DNA of 64,000 nt from Atrichornis clamosus (Eukaryota > Chordata > Aves > Passeriformes > Menuridae). Below are positions 1-11,800 of this stretch, one piece after another (the first letter of the stretch is position 1; every line of letters begins with the position of its first letter). The translations under genes were made by a program, and so were the position numbers. The stretch lies in contig WBMZ01003378.1 in the NCBI GenBank assembly GCA_013400975.1, positions 62,001-126,000 on the forward strand. The letters are read 5' to 3'. The notes under the pieces were generated by a model, which saw only the letters and a program-made list of their open reading frames with translations, had not been told where the DNA came from and did not search any database.

Positions 1-1000
1 CATTCATAGAGAACAGCAGTATATTTCTTCAGTATTATATTTTAAAATAAATTTGCTTTTATTTATGCAAAAATGGACTTTCCTCACATGGTGCTGTAAT
101 TCACTAGATGGCACTACAGCACCAGGAACATGGGAAGAACACGCTCAGTTCCTGAGTTTATCTGGAATCCAGTTTGCTCTTACAGCACATATTAAGTGTG
201 ATGGCGAGGAGTATTGCCACGAAACAAACAGTGCTGAGACCTCGACTCACACACACTGGTTTGCCCTGTCCCACACCTGGACACGCTGCACTGAGAAATC
301 AGAACCTGGAACACAACAGAGAGACTCCAGGGAATTGTAACTAGAGCAAGTATTTCCATCCACAAGTAATGGAAGAAACTTCTCTGAAGAGTGAAAGGAG
401 CAGGAAAAGAACAGATTTAAAATTTTGGAGAGGACTGAGGAGAGCAAGGAGCTGTGGCCAAAAATGGAGCGACAGCTTTAACACATTAAAAATGCCAATA
501 AAGTTGGAAAGGCTATGCTTGTGGAACAGAAATTCTGCAGAAAGCTTGGAAAAGAGGAAAGACTTTCCAGATTGAATTGGAGGGTAGATAAGAGGTAGTG
601 TAGGGATATTATATTTCCTTATCTTGGAGAAGGAAAGTATTCTGTCCATAATCTTATGATTTCCCTGAAGATTAGTGAATAGCAAACTAGGGCCAGCTCT
701 TCATCTGCTGTTGACTTTCATGGCTCCTCTGACTTAAGTGAAGTCACTCTGAGTTAAACCAGATGAAGATCAGACCTCTGTAAGTTTGAAGCATTTATCA
801 AGAGAGCAGATAACATCTTTTTTTCTTTTTCTTTATCCTGAAGGATATTATTAAATTATGTGCAAAGTTTAGGCATCCTGTGTTTTCTCTAAACTGTGTT
901 AACAGTGTGGGTTTTATTGAAGCACTCAGATGTTCCAGTTGTTACTTGCGTGCTGCTTTAATCGATCTCGTCCAGGCTGAATGCATTGTATTTAAAGTAG
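1..1000. other. Non-coding sequence, nothing recognised
   Basis: AT-rich unique sequence. Short open frames on both strands have no splice-site or family support. It probably belongs to an intron of the PDZRN3 long isoform. Confidence 0.6.
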
Positions 1001-1019
1001 CAATTTGGTAATCCTCAGG

Positions 1020-1362
1020 TTCCACACACACGAGGCCGAATGTGCTCTGGCAGGTGAGGTCTGGCCGGTTGAGCTGCAGTGGCCTCCGACCGGAGCACCT
1101 CCAGCTGTTCACCTCAGGCCGCTCTGCCTTCCAGCGTCAGCGGCCTCTGGGAAGGGTGGCAGAAAGGGACGCGTGTCAGCACTTCAGGTGCCCCAGCTCA
1201 CCGCCCGGTTTCAGCTGGCAGCTCTGCGGGGCCAGTGTGAAGGGCAGCAGTGAGCCGGGCTGAGGCTGAGGGACGGACACACTCCTGCTGCGGCTGGGCA
1301 GGGACGCACAGCCGGCAGCTGGGGCGGAACAACAGCCGCGGCTGAGGCGACGGTGAGAGCCC
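1020..1362. promoter_or_regulatory. GC/CpG-rich patch with donor-like end
   Basis: This segment is clearly richer in G+C and CpG than its surroundings (for example CCGCGGCTGAGGCGACG at 1336-1352) and ends in a consensus-like donor, ACG|GTGAGA, near 1353. It may be a small CpG island, an alternative non-coding first exon, or merely a GC-rich patch. No coding frame is convincing. Confidence 0.3.
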
Positions 1363-4300
1363 AAGGCATCAGCAGACCCGCAAAATGTGTGAGTGTGTGT
1401 GTGTCAGTGCTGCCGACAAAACACGTCTCAACCTCATCAGCTTCACAGGTCTTCGTGCCTAAACCAGAGCCTGTTGAACCTCCCTGACTAACTTTTAATC
1501 AGTTCTGAACAAGGAGTCAAAATAAGGGGGTTCCATTTCGTTACTACAGTTATTTGCAGTTTTGTGCTGTCTGACGTTATTGCAGCGTTTCACATTCCTC
1601 AGTGCAGGCGTACTTTACATGAGCTAAGGCCTGTTTTGTGCAGGGTCTCCTTCTGCAGAGATGGCAGTGAATCCACAGGGTGGGCTGTGAACGAGCTTGA
1701 AGCATAACCGTGTTCTTTTCAGAAAAAACAAATTCTTTCCCAGTGTTTCTAAGCCCAGTAATCACATTTTTCCTGTTGATTCAGTGAAAAAGAGTGTTAC
1801 TCTTTTCCCTGAGGTGCAAGTCCTACTGTATGTAGATGCTTTTAGTGTTGGAACTGGTGTTATTGATGGCTTGAAGTCTCGTGAGTAAAAGAAAAAAACT
1901 TTTATCAAAATTGTAACTGCTGAATACAGGTACTGGATTTATGTCACGTGGCTGTCAGACAAATCTGGGGTTTAGCTGTGGAGGACTGAGAGACAAGCGA
2001 ACTAAATTTTTTTCCCAAATTTTACAAATCTGAGCCTGGGAATGTCCCTTTGTCTATCTCTAGTCAAAACTTCCAGCAGCTCCTGGAATTTGTGACGCTC
2101 TGGAGCCATCAAACACTGTAACCTCAGGAGAAACTGCAAGATGAATTCTGTGGTGCTTAAATCCTTCCTTTTCATCTGTCCCCTCCTGTGATTCCTGGTG
2201 CGGAGCTCCTGGAAGCCTCTGCCTGGCTGGCAGAGCACAGGTGACAGTCGTTCATCTCCCCTGAAGTTTCCAATTAGTTTGTGTCCAATCCAGACTGCTG
2301 AGATGTGCATCCAGCCTTCCCCAGACAACTTGTCTTTCTACAAAAGCAAGCATTGACAAGCGCGGGAGGAGTGATTTAGCCATTTGGCCAGGATTTAAAG
2401 ACTTTGTCTTGCAGCAGAGTGCCTGGCTTGCAGAAGTGCCAGATAAATGGGTCCTGCTCCCACACACGTTGACAGGGCTTGGGCAAAATTAGAGGTGATG
2501 AAATGTTTCTGTTTGGTTTAAGCCTAAGGTGGTGCTGACCCACTTTGGACAGCAGGCCACCGTAACCTTTGCTCAGGAGAAGACAGTGGTCACTGCAGAC
2601 CTGTCCAAGGAAGCTCACTGGTCGGGGTGGCCCTTGGAGCTGCTCTGGTGAGCAGGTGAGACTCAGCGGTGCATCCATGGCTTGGTGCCATAGGTTATTC
2701 CAGGTGGGAGCTGCTTTTCGTGCAGCCTGGTTGTGTTGCCCTGGAAGTCACAAGGAGCTGTCACCAACAGCAGGGCTGGTTAAACAGAAACCGTTTGGTA
2801 CCAGTATCACCCTCACGCGTTGAGGTGTGACATTTGCAATTGCTTCAAATTGGCAGAGAGCTCGTATAATTGAAGTATTTGAATAATAAGGCTCATTTCC
2901 GTGGAAATGTTAACAGGGCTGTAACCCCGTGAAGTGTGGCACATGCTCCATGGCCCCTGAGGCTTCAGTGCCTGTTTCCCCTTAATCCTGAGACCTGCAG
3001 TGTTTCTAAAAAAAAAAAAAAATTAAAAAATGGAAATATCAAGAATGTCTGGGGCAGTTGTATTTCTCAAAAAATACTGTAATGGAATTTGTTATTATAG
3101 GTCGTTACTGTGCACCCATAAATATTTACATATTTTTATATTGTATTCACTGGCCATGACAGATTGAAAATAGCAACAGTTCTGGGGTTTCTATGTCTTA
3201 ATAACAGTGTGTTTCTTTCAATATTCTCCCAGTAGTCAGCTGCATATTTCTAAATGATCATTCTGGAGGTTGCCTCTCCAGACAGAGATATAAAAATACA
3301 TTTAACCCACTTGTAATATATTGGATTTTTCTTTATAATCTCATTAAAAAGTGTGCAGTGAACACAAACCCATAATTTACCTGGTGTTGTAGTTTCATTA
3401 AACATCAAAAGGGTGCTTGATGGAGTAGAATAATCCTATTCTGCATCCTTCATTGAACATCTCTCAGAATAAGTTTATTCATTTAATTAGAAGGTTTCTC
3501 TGTGTGAAGATTGCACTGGTTTTACCAGTCTGACCGAATTTGCATTTGTTATCCAAAGCACCCTCTATTTAACTCTACTTAGGATAAGTGTGTTAGGACA
3601 CGTGCTCAAAATATCTCCACAAATTGGTACTTATTTTCAAAATTGTGTTACTACTAATTCAAAAGTGAAGGAACAGAGAAGCTCCATTACACTTTAAAGT
3701 GGAATTTTCCCTTCAAATCTGTGGATTAGTCATGGCAAACAATGAAATGTTTAACTCAACATTAAATGGGATTATTAAATATCTTTTCAAAGTGGAAAAT
3801 CACATGCATTATTCTATCCCCAGTACAAAAGGACAGTGAATTAGTTTCTCTCTTCATTCAGTGTAAAACAATGACTAATACCATGGGCACACTTCAGCCT
3901 CCGAGGGCTCTGCTGAGCCACATCCACTGAAAACTGTCTGGATTGTTTTAACATGAAGGTGACATTCTTTGTGATTAAAACACGGTTTTGTTGTAACCAC
4001 GGTGAGCCTTGTACAGGTCGGGATGTTGCAAACTGGGATACAGTACACTGGGAAATGGGGGCTCAGGCAAATTTTAGCTCCCCATCTCAGGCTGGGATGC
4101 AGGCAGACAGTTCTGGAAGGATGCTGTGCAGCTCAGCAGCCACAGCACACCCTTGGAAGAGTGAAGGCTCTTCGTCTCCATTTTTCTCTTTTATGTGTCT
4201 GGCTTTGGGGAGTGTGACCTTTCTCCCACCGGATCGATGTGTCTGTAACCATTAATTCCAGGGAAACCAGGGCCTGTTTGTAGCACTGGAGATTAGGCTG

Positions 4301-7110
4301 TAACACATGGTCAGGTCCAGCCCTTCTCAAGAATGGATAGGTGGCTAACTAGGCAGTTCTCCTCCTAATCAATGGCATTGGCTTCCCTGGAAAAGGGATG
4401 TGCTCTGGCTGTAGAGGTGCAGAGATGGATGGCTCTTCAGCATCCAAAACAACAAGAAGGGAATGGAGCTGGAATATTTAGCCCAAAAAGTAATGCATTG
4501 CCTTAAAGCAATTTTTTTTTCTTCCATAATATCAGACTCCCTCTCATGCCTGTGTTGGGTTAGGTGTAAGCTGATTTCATGCACAGGATTAAATATATTG
4601 CAGGTATTTTCTAGAATTTAATATGTTTGCTCATGTGACTAATAATCAAAATATACATTAATAGTAATAAAAACATTGCTGAGCCCCAAATTTTTGGTAT
4701 TTACTCCCAGATAAACATGAAAAGCTTTCAGCCAACTGTGCACAATTCTCTTTAAGAAAAAAAAATCAGGTGGAAATTATGCCAGCCTAACAGGAATTGT
4801 CTTTCTGTGGGCATCTGAAAGGATCCCTGGAAGTAGGATTGTTATCTAATGAGATAATTTGAATACTCTGTGTACGTGGTTGACAATCCCACTGGACAGC
4901 AGAGGCACCATCCTTCACCTCTTGGCCCCTCTCACATTGAGCAATGACAAGGTTGCTGAAATGGATTCCATGGAGACTGCTCTGGAGAAAAACAAGGGAA
5001 GGGCACTCACTAGAGCTTCCTACTACATCCCCTTTTCTCAGGAACACCTCACAGGAAAACCGTCCCTGTGCCCGTGGCTGGGATCCTCGCAATCTGTACA
5101 GGACAATGCTCTCTCGGATTGCAAAAAGTCTGTAATTGGCTCAGAATGACTTCAAAACCCTGAGTTGTGTACTGAGCTCTTCCTGGGAACATGAGTTTCT
5201 TGGACAAGTAGGAAGAATTCTTCACTGTGGTGCGCCACTGTTGTTGTGGGTTAAAGGCTTCATTATGAGCTGAACCATCAGAGTGCTCAGAACTCATCAG
5301 GGCCTTTGCTGTGGTTAATTTGAACCATGGGGTGACCAGTAAGAGATAACAGATACCCAGTTGTGTTCAGGTGAGGGCTTCTACTGTGACTGTAATTGCT
5401 GCTTGGAGGCTGGTTAGTTTTTAAAATAATGTGATAGTTTTGTTAAACAGATCCATATTAAACCAACAGAATGACAGGTAACTGGAAGGGTAATTAAGGC
5501 AAAAGTCAGAAATAGAACAGTGGCCATGTCACATCGTGTTTTTGAGGATCCCTTAAGAGTCACTACTAAAGTTGTGTTTATCTCTAATCAGATTTTCTGT
5601 CTACCAAAACATCCAGGGCAGTGACAGAACAGTTCCATAGAAAGGAAGTAGATGAAGAAAAATAATTGATTCTGTATAAAAAATGCTTCGAACACAGTAA
5701 ATGCATTTCAAAAATGTTATTTTTTTAATGGGATGAAATAAAGTTTAATCATTTGATTTTGTTCTGAATATTTCAGGGCTGGAAATAAATCTTTGTTTCC
5801 TTTAGCTGTTGCTTCCAGTCATCTCGTCCTGCCACTGTTCAGTGCCCTGGCGATTCTGAGATCCTGTGATCTCCATTTCATATCTGTTAGAAGATTCTCT
5901 CTGAGCTTTGTGCCATCCTCACATAAAGCTGCAGCAAATAAAACAAGAGCAGGTACAAAGTCATGCCAGAAACTCAGACAGTGAGCTAAGAACAGGTTTT
6001 GGATTCAGTCAGCATCTGTCGTGGTGCAGCAGGCTGCTGTTTTTCTGGGGTGGCTGCCATCGTGTGCTTCAGCAGCAAAGCATTCCCTTTAGACAGTGTG
6101 GGTGTAAACTCGTCTCCACTAAGTCAGTGGCAAAATTCCCATCAACTTCAAGGAGATGAGGGTGTCTTTTCAATTCTCTGGGCTCAGTGTGATATTTCTT
6201 CTGTGTGGCATGCTATGCTAATGCTTTGCTTTTCCCACGTTTCCTGTGGATTACTTGATATGACAACTATTGGTCTTTATTAAACCTTCTTTTTCTTTTT
6301 CTTTTTTTTTTTACTTTCACTTTCTTGGTGCTTCCATCCAGCCTTTTACTAAAAAAAATAAAACATTTACCATGAAGACAAAGTAAGCCTGCTGTCCCTT
6401 TGGATTTGAAATAAATCTTTAACATCATCTTGAAGGGCAAGTGCTTGAAGCTGTATCTAGAAGATGCTGAGGTAAAATACACTTTGAGAAATTAGAAATG
6501 GCAGAATTCCTTGGCATATTAATCCTGAAGTAGCTGTGTTGATCCTGTCCAAGAGTTACCTACATTCAGCTACTGAGAAAAACAAATCTAAGTTTGTTTT
6601 AAATAGATTAGTCAAACTTCACTAAGTGCTTGTGTCGACATTCTCATTGGAAATTAAAGCCACCTTAATGCAGTTTCATTCACTTAGAACATTGATTAAC
6701 TGTAAGGACAGAGCATTGCAAGCAATAATATTCCCACGGCCTAATGAGTTCCCATTCATCAGCTGACCGTCAATAACTCCTTGTCTGTAAGCTCCCATCC
6801 ACCCCAGTTTCCTCGTCCCTGTGAGGGGCTGACAGCCTGCACTGCTCAGGGCCATGGCAGGCTGTGATCTTTCCGTCTCCATGGCCTTCAGATCACTCCC
6901 ATCCTTCTGCAGTTTAGACGTGTGTTGGATAATTGGTGTGGACTTCGTGCAAGCAGCTCTTCTGCACATTCAGGACAACGACAGGAAACACTGAGGCAAA
7001 CAGCATCCCTTGAAGGAGAAGAAAAATACCTATTTCTGAGCCAGTTCAGGGTGAAGCCAACACAAGCTGTGTCACAGGACAGGGCAGAGGGTCTATGGCT
7101 GTATCAGTTT
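1363..7110. other. Non-coding intronic sequence
   Basis: Unique sequence with A-runs near 3007 and T-runs near 6297, but no recognised gene, RNA or repeat. Open frames here are short and lack coding features. Confidence 0.6.
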
Positions 7111-7496
7111 TATTCAGCCTGGGGAAGAGAAGCTTCACAGTGACCCGATTGCCCCTTCCAGTACCTGAAGGGAGCCTGCAAGAAACATAGGGAGAGAGAC
7201 TGTTTACAAGGGCCTGGAGGGACAGGACAAGGGGGAATGGCTTCAAACTGACAGAGGAGAGGATTAGATTCGATCTTAGGAAAAAGTTCTTCCCTGTGAG
7301 GGTGGGGAAACCCTGGCACATGTTGTCCGGAGAGGCTCTGGCTGCCCCTGGAACCCTGGAAGTGTCCAAGGCCAGGATGGACGGGGCTTGGAGCAACCTG
7401 GGATGGTGGAAGGTGTCCCTGCCCATGGCAGAGAAGTTGAAACTTTAAGGCCCCTTACAACCCAGACCATTCTGTAATTCTGTCATTCTGTGATCA
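7111..7496 (+). mobile_element. CR1 LINE 3'-end fragment
   Basis: The sequence from CAGCCTGGGGAAGAGAAG near 7116 onward follows the CR1 consensus as I know it: CAGTACCTGAAGGGAGCCTG, ACAAGGGCCTGGAGGGACAG, TTCCCTGTGAGGGTGGGG, TTGGAGCAACCTGGGATGG, GTCCCTGCCCATGGCAG. It ends in the diagnostic ATTCTGTAATTCTGTCATTCTGTGA octamer tail (7471-7495). It is the 5'-truncated 3' end of a sense-oriented, non-mobile copy about 390 bp long. Confidence 0.93.
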
Positions 7497-7702
7497 TTTT
7501 TTGGCAGTACCTCTTCATGAAAAGCCGGTGTGCTCTCATGCCATTTTTGGCCAGAATTTGGTTGGTGCAGGGGTGCACCCCACAGGCGGTTTGCCAACAA
7601 GGCGATTACTGCAAGCCGATTTACCCTGCTGAGCATCACAGAGCCTGAGCTCCGGCTGTGCTCCGTGCTCATCCAGCAGCTCCTGCCCCAGGAGCGAGGG
7701 AG

Positions 7703-7750
7703 CCAGTGGAAAACTGACCCAGTGGAAAACTGACCCAGTGGAAAACGGCC
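7703..7750. repeat. 16-bp tandem repeat, about 2.8 copies
   Basis: The unit CCAGTGGAAAACTGAC occurs at 7703-7718 and 7719-7734, with a third partly diverged copy at 7735-7750 (ending ACGGCC). It lies about 200 bp after the CR1 copy. Confidence 0.9.
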
Positions 7751-8617
7751 CAGCAATTGCTCAGTGCCACGAGTGCAGAGCAGGCAGGCCTCAAGCAAGG
7801 CTAATTCAATGCAAGCACCCAAGGTAGAAGCAACCGCAGTTCCAGTTTTTCCATCATTATTTCCAATAAGTGTTCCTACAATTTTAAAGCTCCACAAAGT
7901 TGACAATACAATGAAACAACTGTTCGTGAATTGCACGGTTTAAATTAATTATGAGTCCCAGTGAAGGAAGTAAGATGAAGAAGTGAAAAGAGCTCTGCAG
8001 GGCTTTTCAAATTATTGTAAAGTTTGGAAAATTGGGCCCACTGTGTCTATTACCCACTTTATAACAGTTGTAACTCGATTGTTTTGTTTGTTGCACTGCT
8101 GGATACTCTCATGGATCTTAAAGCCTTGCCAATTGTTTTATTTATTGGTAATTTTGTTGAGTGCCATGGTAAAAATGAAATAATTGGACTTTGTTTATAG
8201 TGCCAAAATATGCTTTCCTGAATGACTGTTTTCAGCAGTCAGTGCAGTTAAGTAAACCCATGGTTCATATACTGCAGGGAGGTTTAAGGAGGGTATTGGT
8301 TATTTGCTTCTTGGTTGTCTTCAGATTAAAATCACATGAAGCACAACTGGGTTTAAATTTTGCAGCAGCTTTGCACTACTTTCCACTGCACTTGTATTGA
8401 GACAGACTCCTTGTGTGGTGTTTTCTCCTCCTTGTGGTCATCCAAACTCACTCAGACTCACTCCTGTTCTTGCCAGAGGCTTTCCAATAAAAGGGCAAGT
8501 GAAGGGTTTGGAAATAAATGTTTGAATTACACTAAACAGCACAATTAAACAACGCTCAGTCAGTCTCTCTTTTCACTTCAGGTGGTAACATCCAGTTTCA
8601 GGCATGGTGAAGGGGCC

Positions 8618-8845
8618 TGATTTTTGGAGATTACCAATATCTACTGCACATGAACAAGTCCCTCTGAAGCCACTGAACCACAGTGGTGTATTTGATTTTT
8701 GGAGATTACCAATATCTACTGCACATGAACAAGTCCCTCTGAAGCCACTGAACCACAGTGGTGTATTTGATTTTTGGAGATTACCAATATCTACTGCACA
8801 TGAACAAGTCCCTCTGAAGCCACTGAACCACAGTGGTGTATTTGA
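8618..8845. repeat. Perfect 3 x 75-bp tandem repeat
   Basis: Three identical 75-bp units lie at 8618-8692, 8693-8767 and 8768-8842, with the first three bases of a fourth. I saw no mismatch between units. Each contains a short inverted repeat (CCACTG-AACCA-CAGTGG). Because 75 is a multiple of three and no stop falls in the unit in two frames, both strands have open frames: 25-residue repeats with DFWRLPISTAHEQ on the + strand (open frame 8604-8933) and TPLWFSGFRGTC on the - strand. I take it as a young minisatellite, not a gene. Confidence 0.95.
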
Positions 8846-8849
8846 GCAC

Positions 8850-11800
8850 AACACCTCTTGCTCCTTTTGTTGTTCTTTCCCTGAATATTTAGAAACATCA
8901 CAAACAAACCAGCTCAGGAAGCGTGTATTCTGATTCTTTGATCAGCAAGAAGCAGGTGTACAGAATCCCAGGCATGCCAAAGGCACTCCAGGCTGAGAAA
9001 GACATGAAACCCAGGAATGATGTGGTTTGGAGGAGCTGCTGTGGCGGAGCCAGAGGAGATCTGAGACACATGGGGAAAGCAGGGGGATTATAAGCAGAGA
9101 AACAACAATGAAGGTTGTAGTAGAAGCAAGGAGACTGGTGTTTTAGTTAGATAAAAATGACAGAATTAGTTGCTGCTTATGAAAGCCACAATAGGCTTTT
9201 TTTGCTTTTTTTTGTAATTCATTCAGCTCGCCTTTTATCAAGTAAGAAACTGTTCCTGGTTATGCTGCATGAAATTTATCATTCGAAATGAAAACATTCC
9301 AGTAAATCACCTCTTCCCCCTCTTCTCTCTTCCCCAGAACTCACCAAACATCAAAACACAACAAACAGGGGAAAAATGAAGCTAAAAAAAAAAAAATTGC
9401 TAATCTGTTCATTTAAGTGTTGCTTTAAAATAGCGACTGTGAGGTCTTTGCCATTATCTGCAGCAGGCATATAATTGTGTAACATTTTAAAGGCCCCATC
9501 TGGCTCCCCAGTACATTTATTCTAATTGTGAAAAAGCAGGGATATTCTTGCCTCTCATTAGTCTAAGCTTACTTGCCTTAGCTTCTTTCACATAACAACA
9601 TAGGTCAAAGAGGAGACACCTTAATGAGAATCGCAGTAACATAAACAGGAAATGTGGTTCATTTTCTTATCTTCATTTGCAACTCAAAACTTCGTGCCCA
9701 AAATGAAAACACTAATTTTCTTTAATTCATTTTTTTGCTTTGTCTTTCTCTTGGGTCTTTATCTATTAAGCAGGGCAATGATAGGATGTATTTTCGTCAT
9801 AAGCATTAATATTTCCATTTATGAATTAATTTACCAGCATAGGAGCAAGGAGCTAAAGAACAATATAATTTTAATTCCTTGGGTTTATCTTTGGAAGCAG
9901 TTGTTTTCACTTCTTCAACCCGCAAATTAGATGGAAAGGAAGAATCACATCGAGTCGAAGCTATTTAAAGTTGAGATGATCAAAAAGAAAGGAGCAGGGC
10001 ACTTCAGCTTTCTGTCAACACATATTTTATATGCATCACTTTCATGGCGTCATACGGAGGCCAAAGATAACAATTCCCCGTATTTTCCCTATGTGCTGGG
10101 CAAGAAGAAAGGATGAAACTCTTCCAAGCTTGTGATTTTATTCCTTATACACAGAAAAAGCCCAGGCTTGTAGGAGCTGCTCAGTCATTGCACTGCGCAA
10201 TTGCTAAGGCACGAATTCAGGAGAAATAGGTGTCCAATTAAATAATCCCTGCTCTGTTTTCCTTCTGATGCAATTCCGCGTGCATTTCTCGGCCAGTGGG
10301 ACTGGCACAGGGAACACAGGGAGCTATTGTGTCAGGTTGAAGCTGGGAGCCTTGGCCAAGGCTGGCTGGATGAGGGAATTGCTCCAAACCCACACGGTGT
10401 GTCTTCTGGAGCTTGGCTGCCTCTGTGAAATGGAGTTTACATGAAATGCTGCCCTGCTTGGAGTTCATCCACGCACTGATTCCCAGTCCAAGAGCAGCAT
10501 TGGTTTTAATTCCGTGTTGTCATAAGCAGCAGCTTGAGCTGGTGAAGCTCACAGGCTGCTTGCACAAGCGTTTTTGTCAGCTCAGGTGTTATTTCCCAGA
10601 GGAAGGCTGCTCTTCTTCAAACTAAGAGGACAAAACAGGAGTTCTTTAAGGAAAAGGAACTCTCCTGTGAGGAGATGCCAGAATATGCTGCCTATTGCAC
10701 AAAAACTTCTGTTGCAAACAAAAAAATGCAACTATTTTCTTATGTTTCTTGTTGATTCTGAGATATAAAACAATTAAAGTAATATATATCAAGTTGTTGC
10801 ATATTTATTACTCAGAGTAGAATATCTGGGTGTTTTGGGGTTGGGATTTTTTTTTGAGAAAAACTGCTGAAGGTGGGAGAATTTAATCCGGTAGCATCTG
10901 GGGAACCTGAAGTTACACAGACAGGACTGCACACGTGTTCCTCCGTGGTGCTGCACTTCTGTTTAGCTGTTTGAGAATGCTTTGAGCACAGCATGTTAGT
11001 TCCAGGCTTCCCTGGGAACATCAGGTGTGCTGCTGAAGCCACTTTTGAAATCAAGCACTCGAGTGAGGGGATAGCAAATGGTCACAGCCAGGATGGCAGC
11101 TGGGAACGCTGCAGCTCAGAAGATCACATCTGGATCCAAAAGTTGCAACAAAAGCTGATCCCTCCACGAACAGACATGTTCACAGATACATCTGTTTTCA
11201 TTGTAGCATACAGAGTGCCTGTGTAAAACCGTCTTTTCCTCATTGTATACACTTGGGAGTAACTACACGTCTGAGTAGGTGTGTGTGGACCACGTTCCAG
11301 TCAGTTTGTCCAGATCAAACCAACTCAGGTTTCTAAACATCTGTTTTCTGCATATCTCCTATACATCTTGTGTGCTCTGAAAAGTCCAACATGAACGTGG
11401 CCTATGGTTTCATACAGAAGGATGTAAAATTTTGCACAAAAAGCCTTCATTTTTCTTCCTTTCAGCTGAAAATACTGTCTTTGAATGCTTGCATTTGGAT
11501 ATTTAAAGTAAATGTCTCCCCAGTCAAATTGCAATTTAATTGAGTTGAAATTAAACAGCTATAGATTTTTGATATGGTCCTTCAAATCACTGCCCTTTAG
11601 CATAAAAGTAGGTTACTATCACTTTGGGGAATGGGATCATCCCATGAAATCAAATGGCAAAACCAAACCAAAGTCACTTTTTCTCTGGTATTTAATTGCA
11701 GAGCTCAGTACACAATCACTCTGTGCATTTCCATAAAGCTACTCGGGGGATGATATGTGGAAATAATTTATGTCTGTTTTATGCAAGGTCGTTAGCACTC

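Noticed and set aside
7445..7936. 163-codon minus-strand frame next to the CR1 copy
   Set aside because: It crosses the CR1 tail and the 16-bp tandem repeat, so it is not a conserved protein.
8604..8933. A gene for a 25-residue repeat protein
   Set aside because: Perfect identity of units at DNA level, openness on both strands and lack of conserved motifs fit a minisatellite better.
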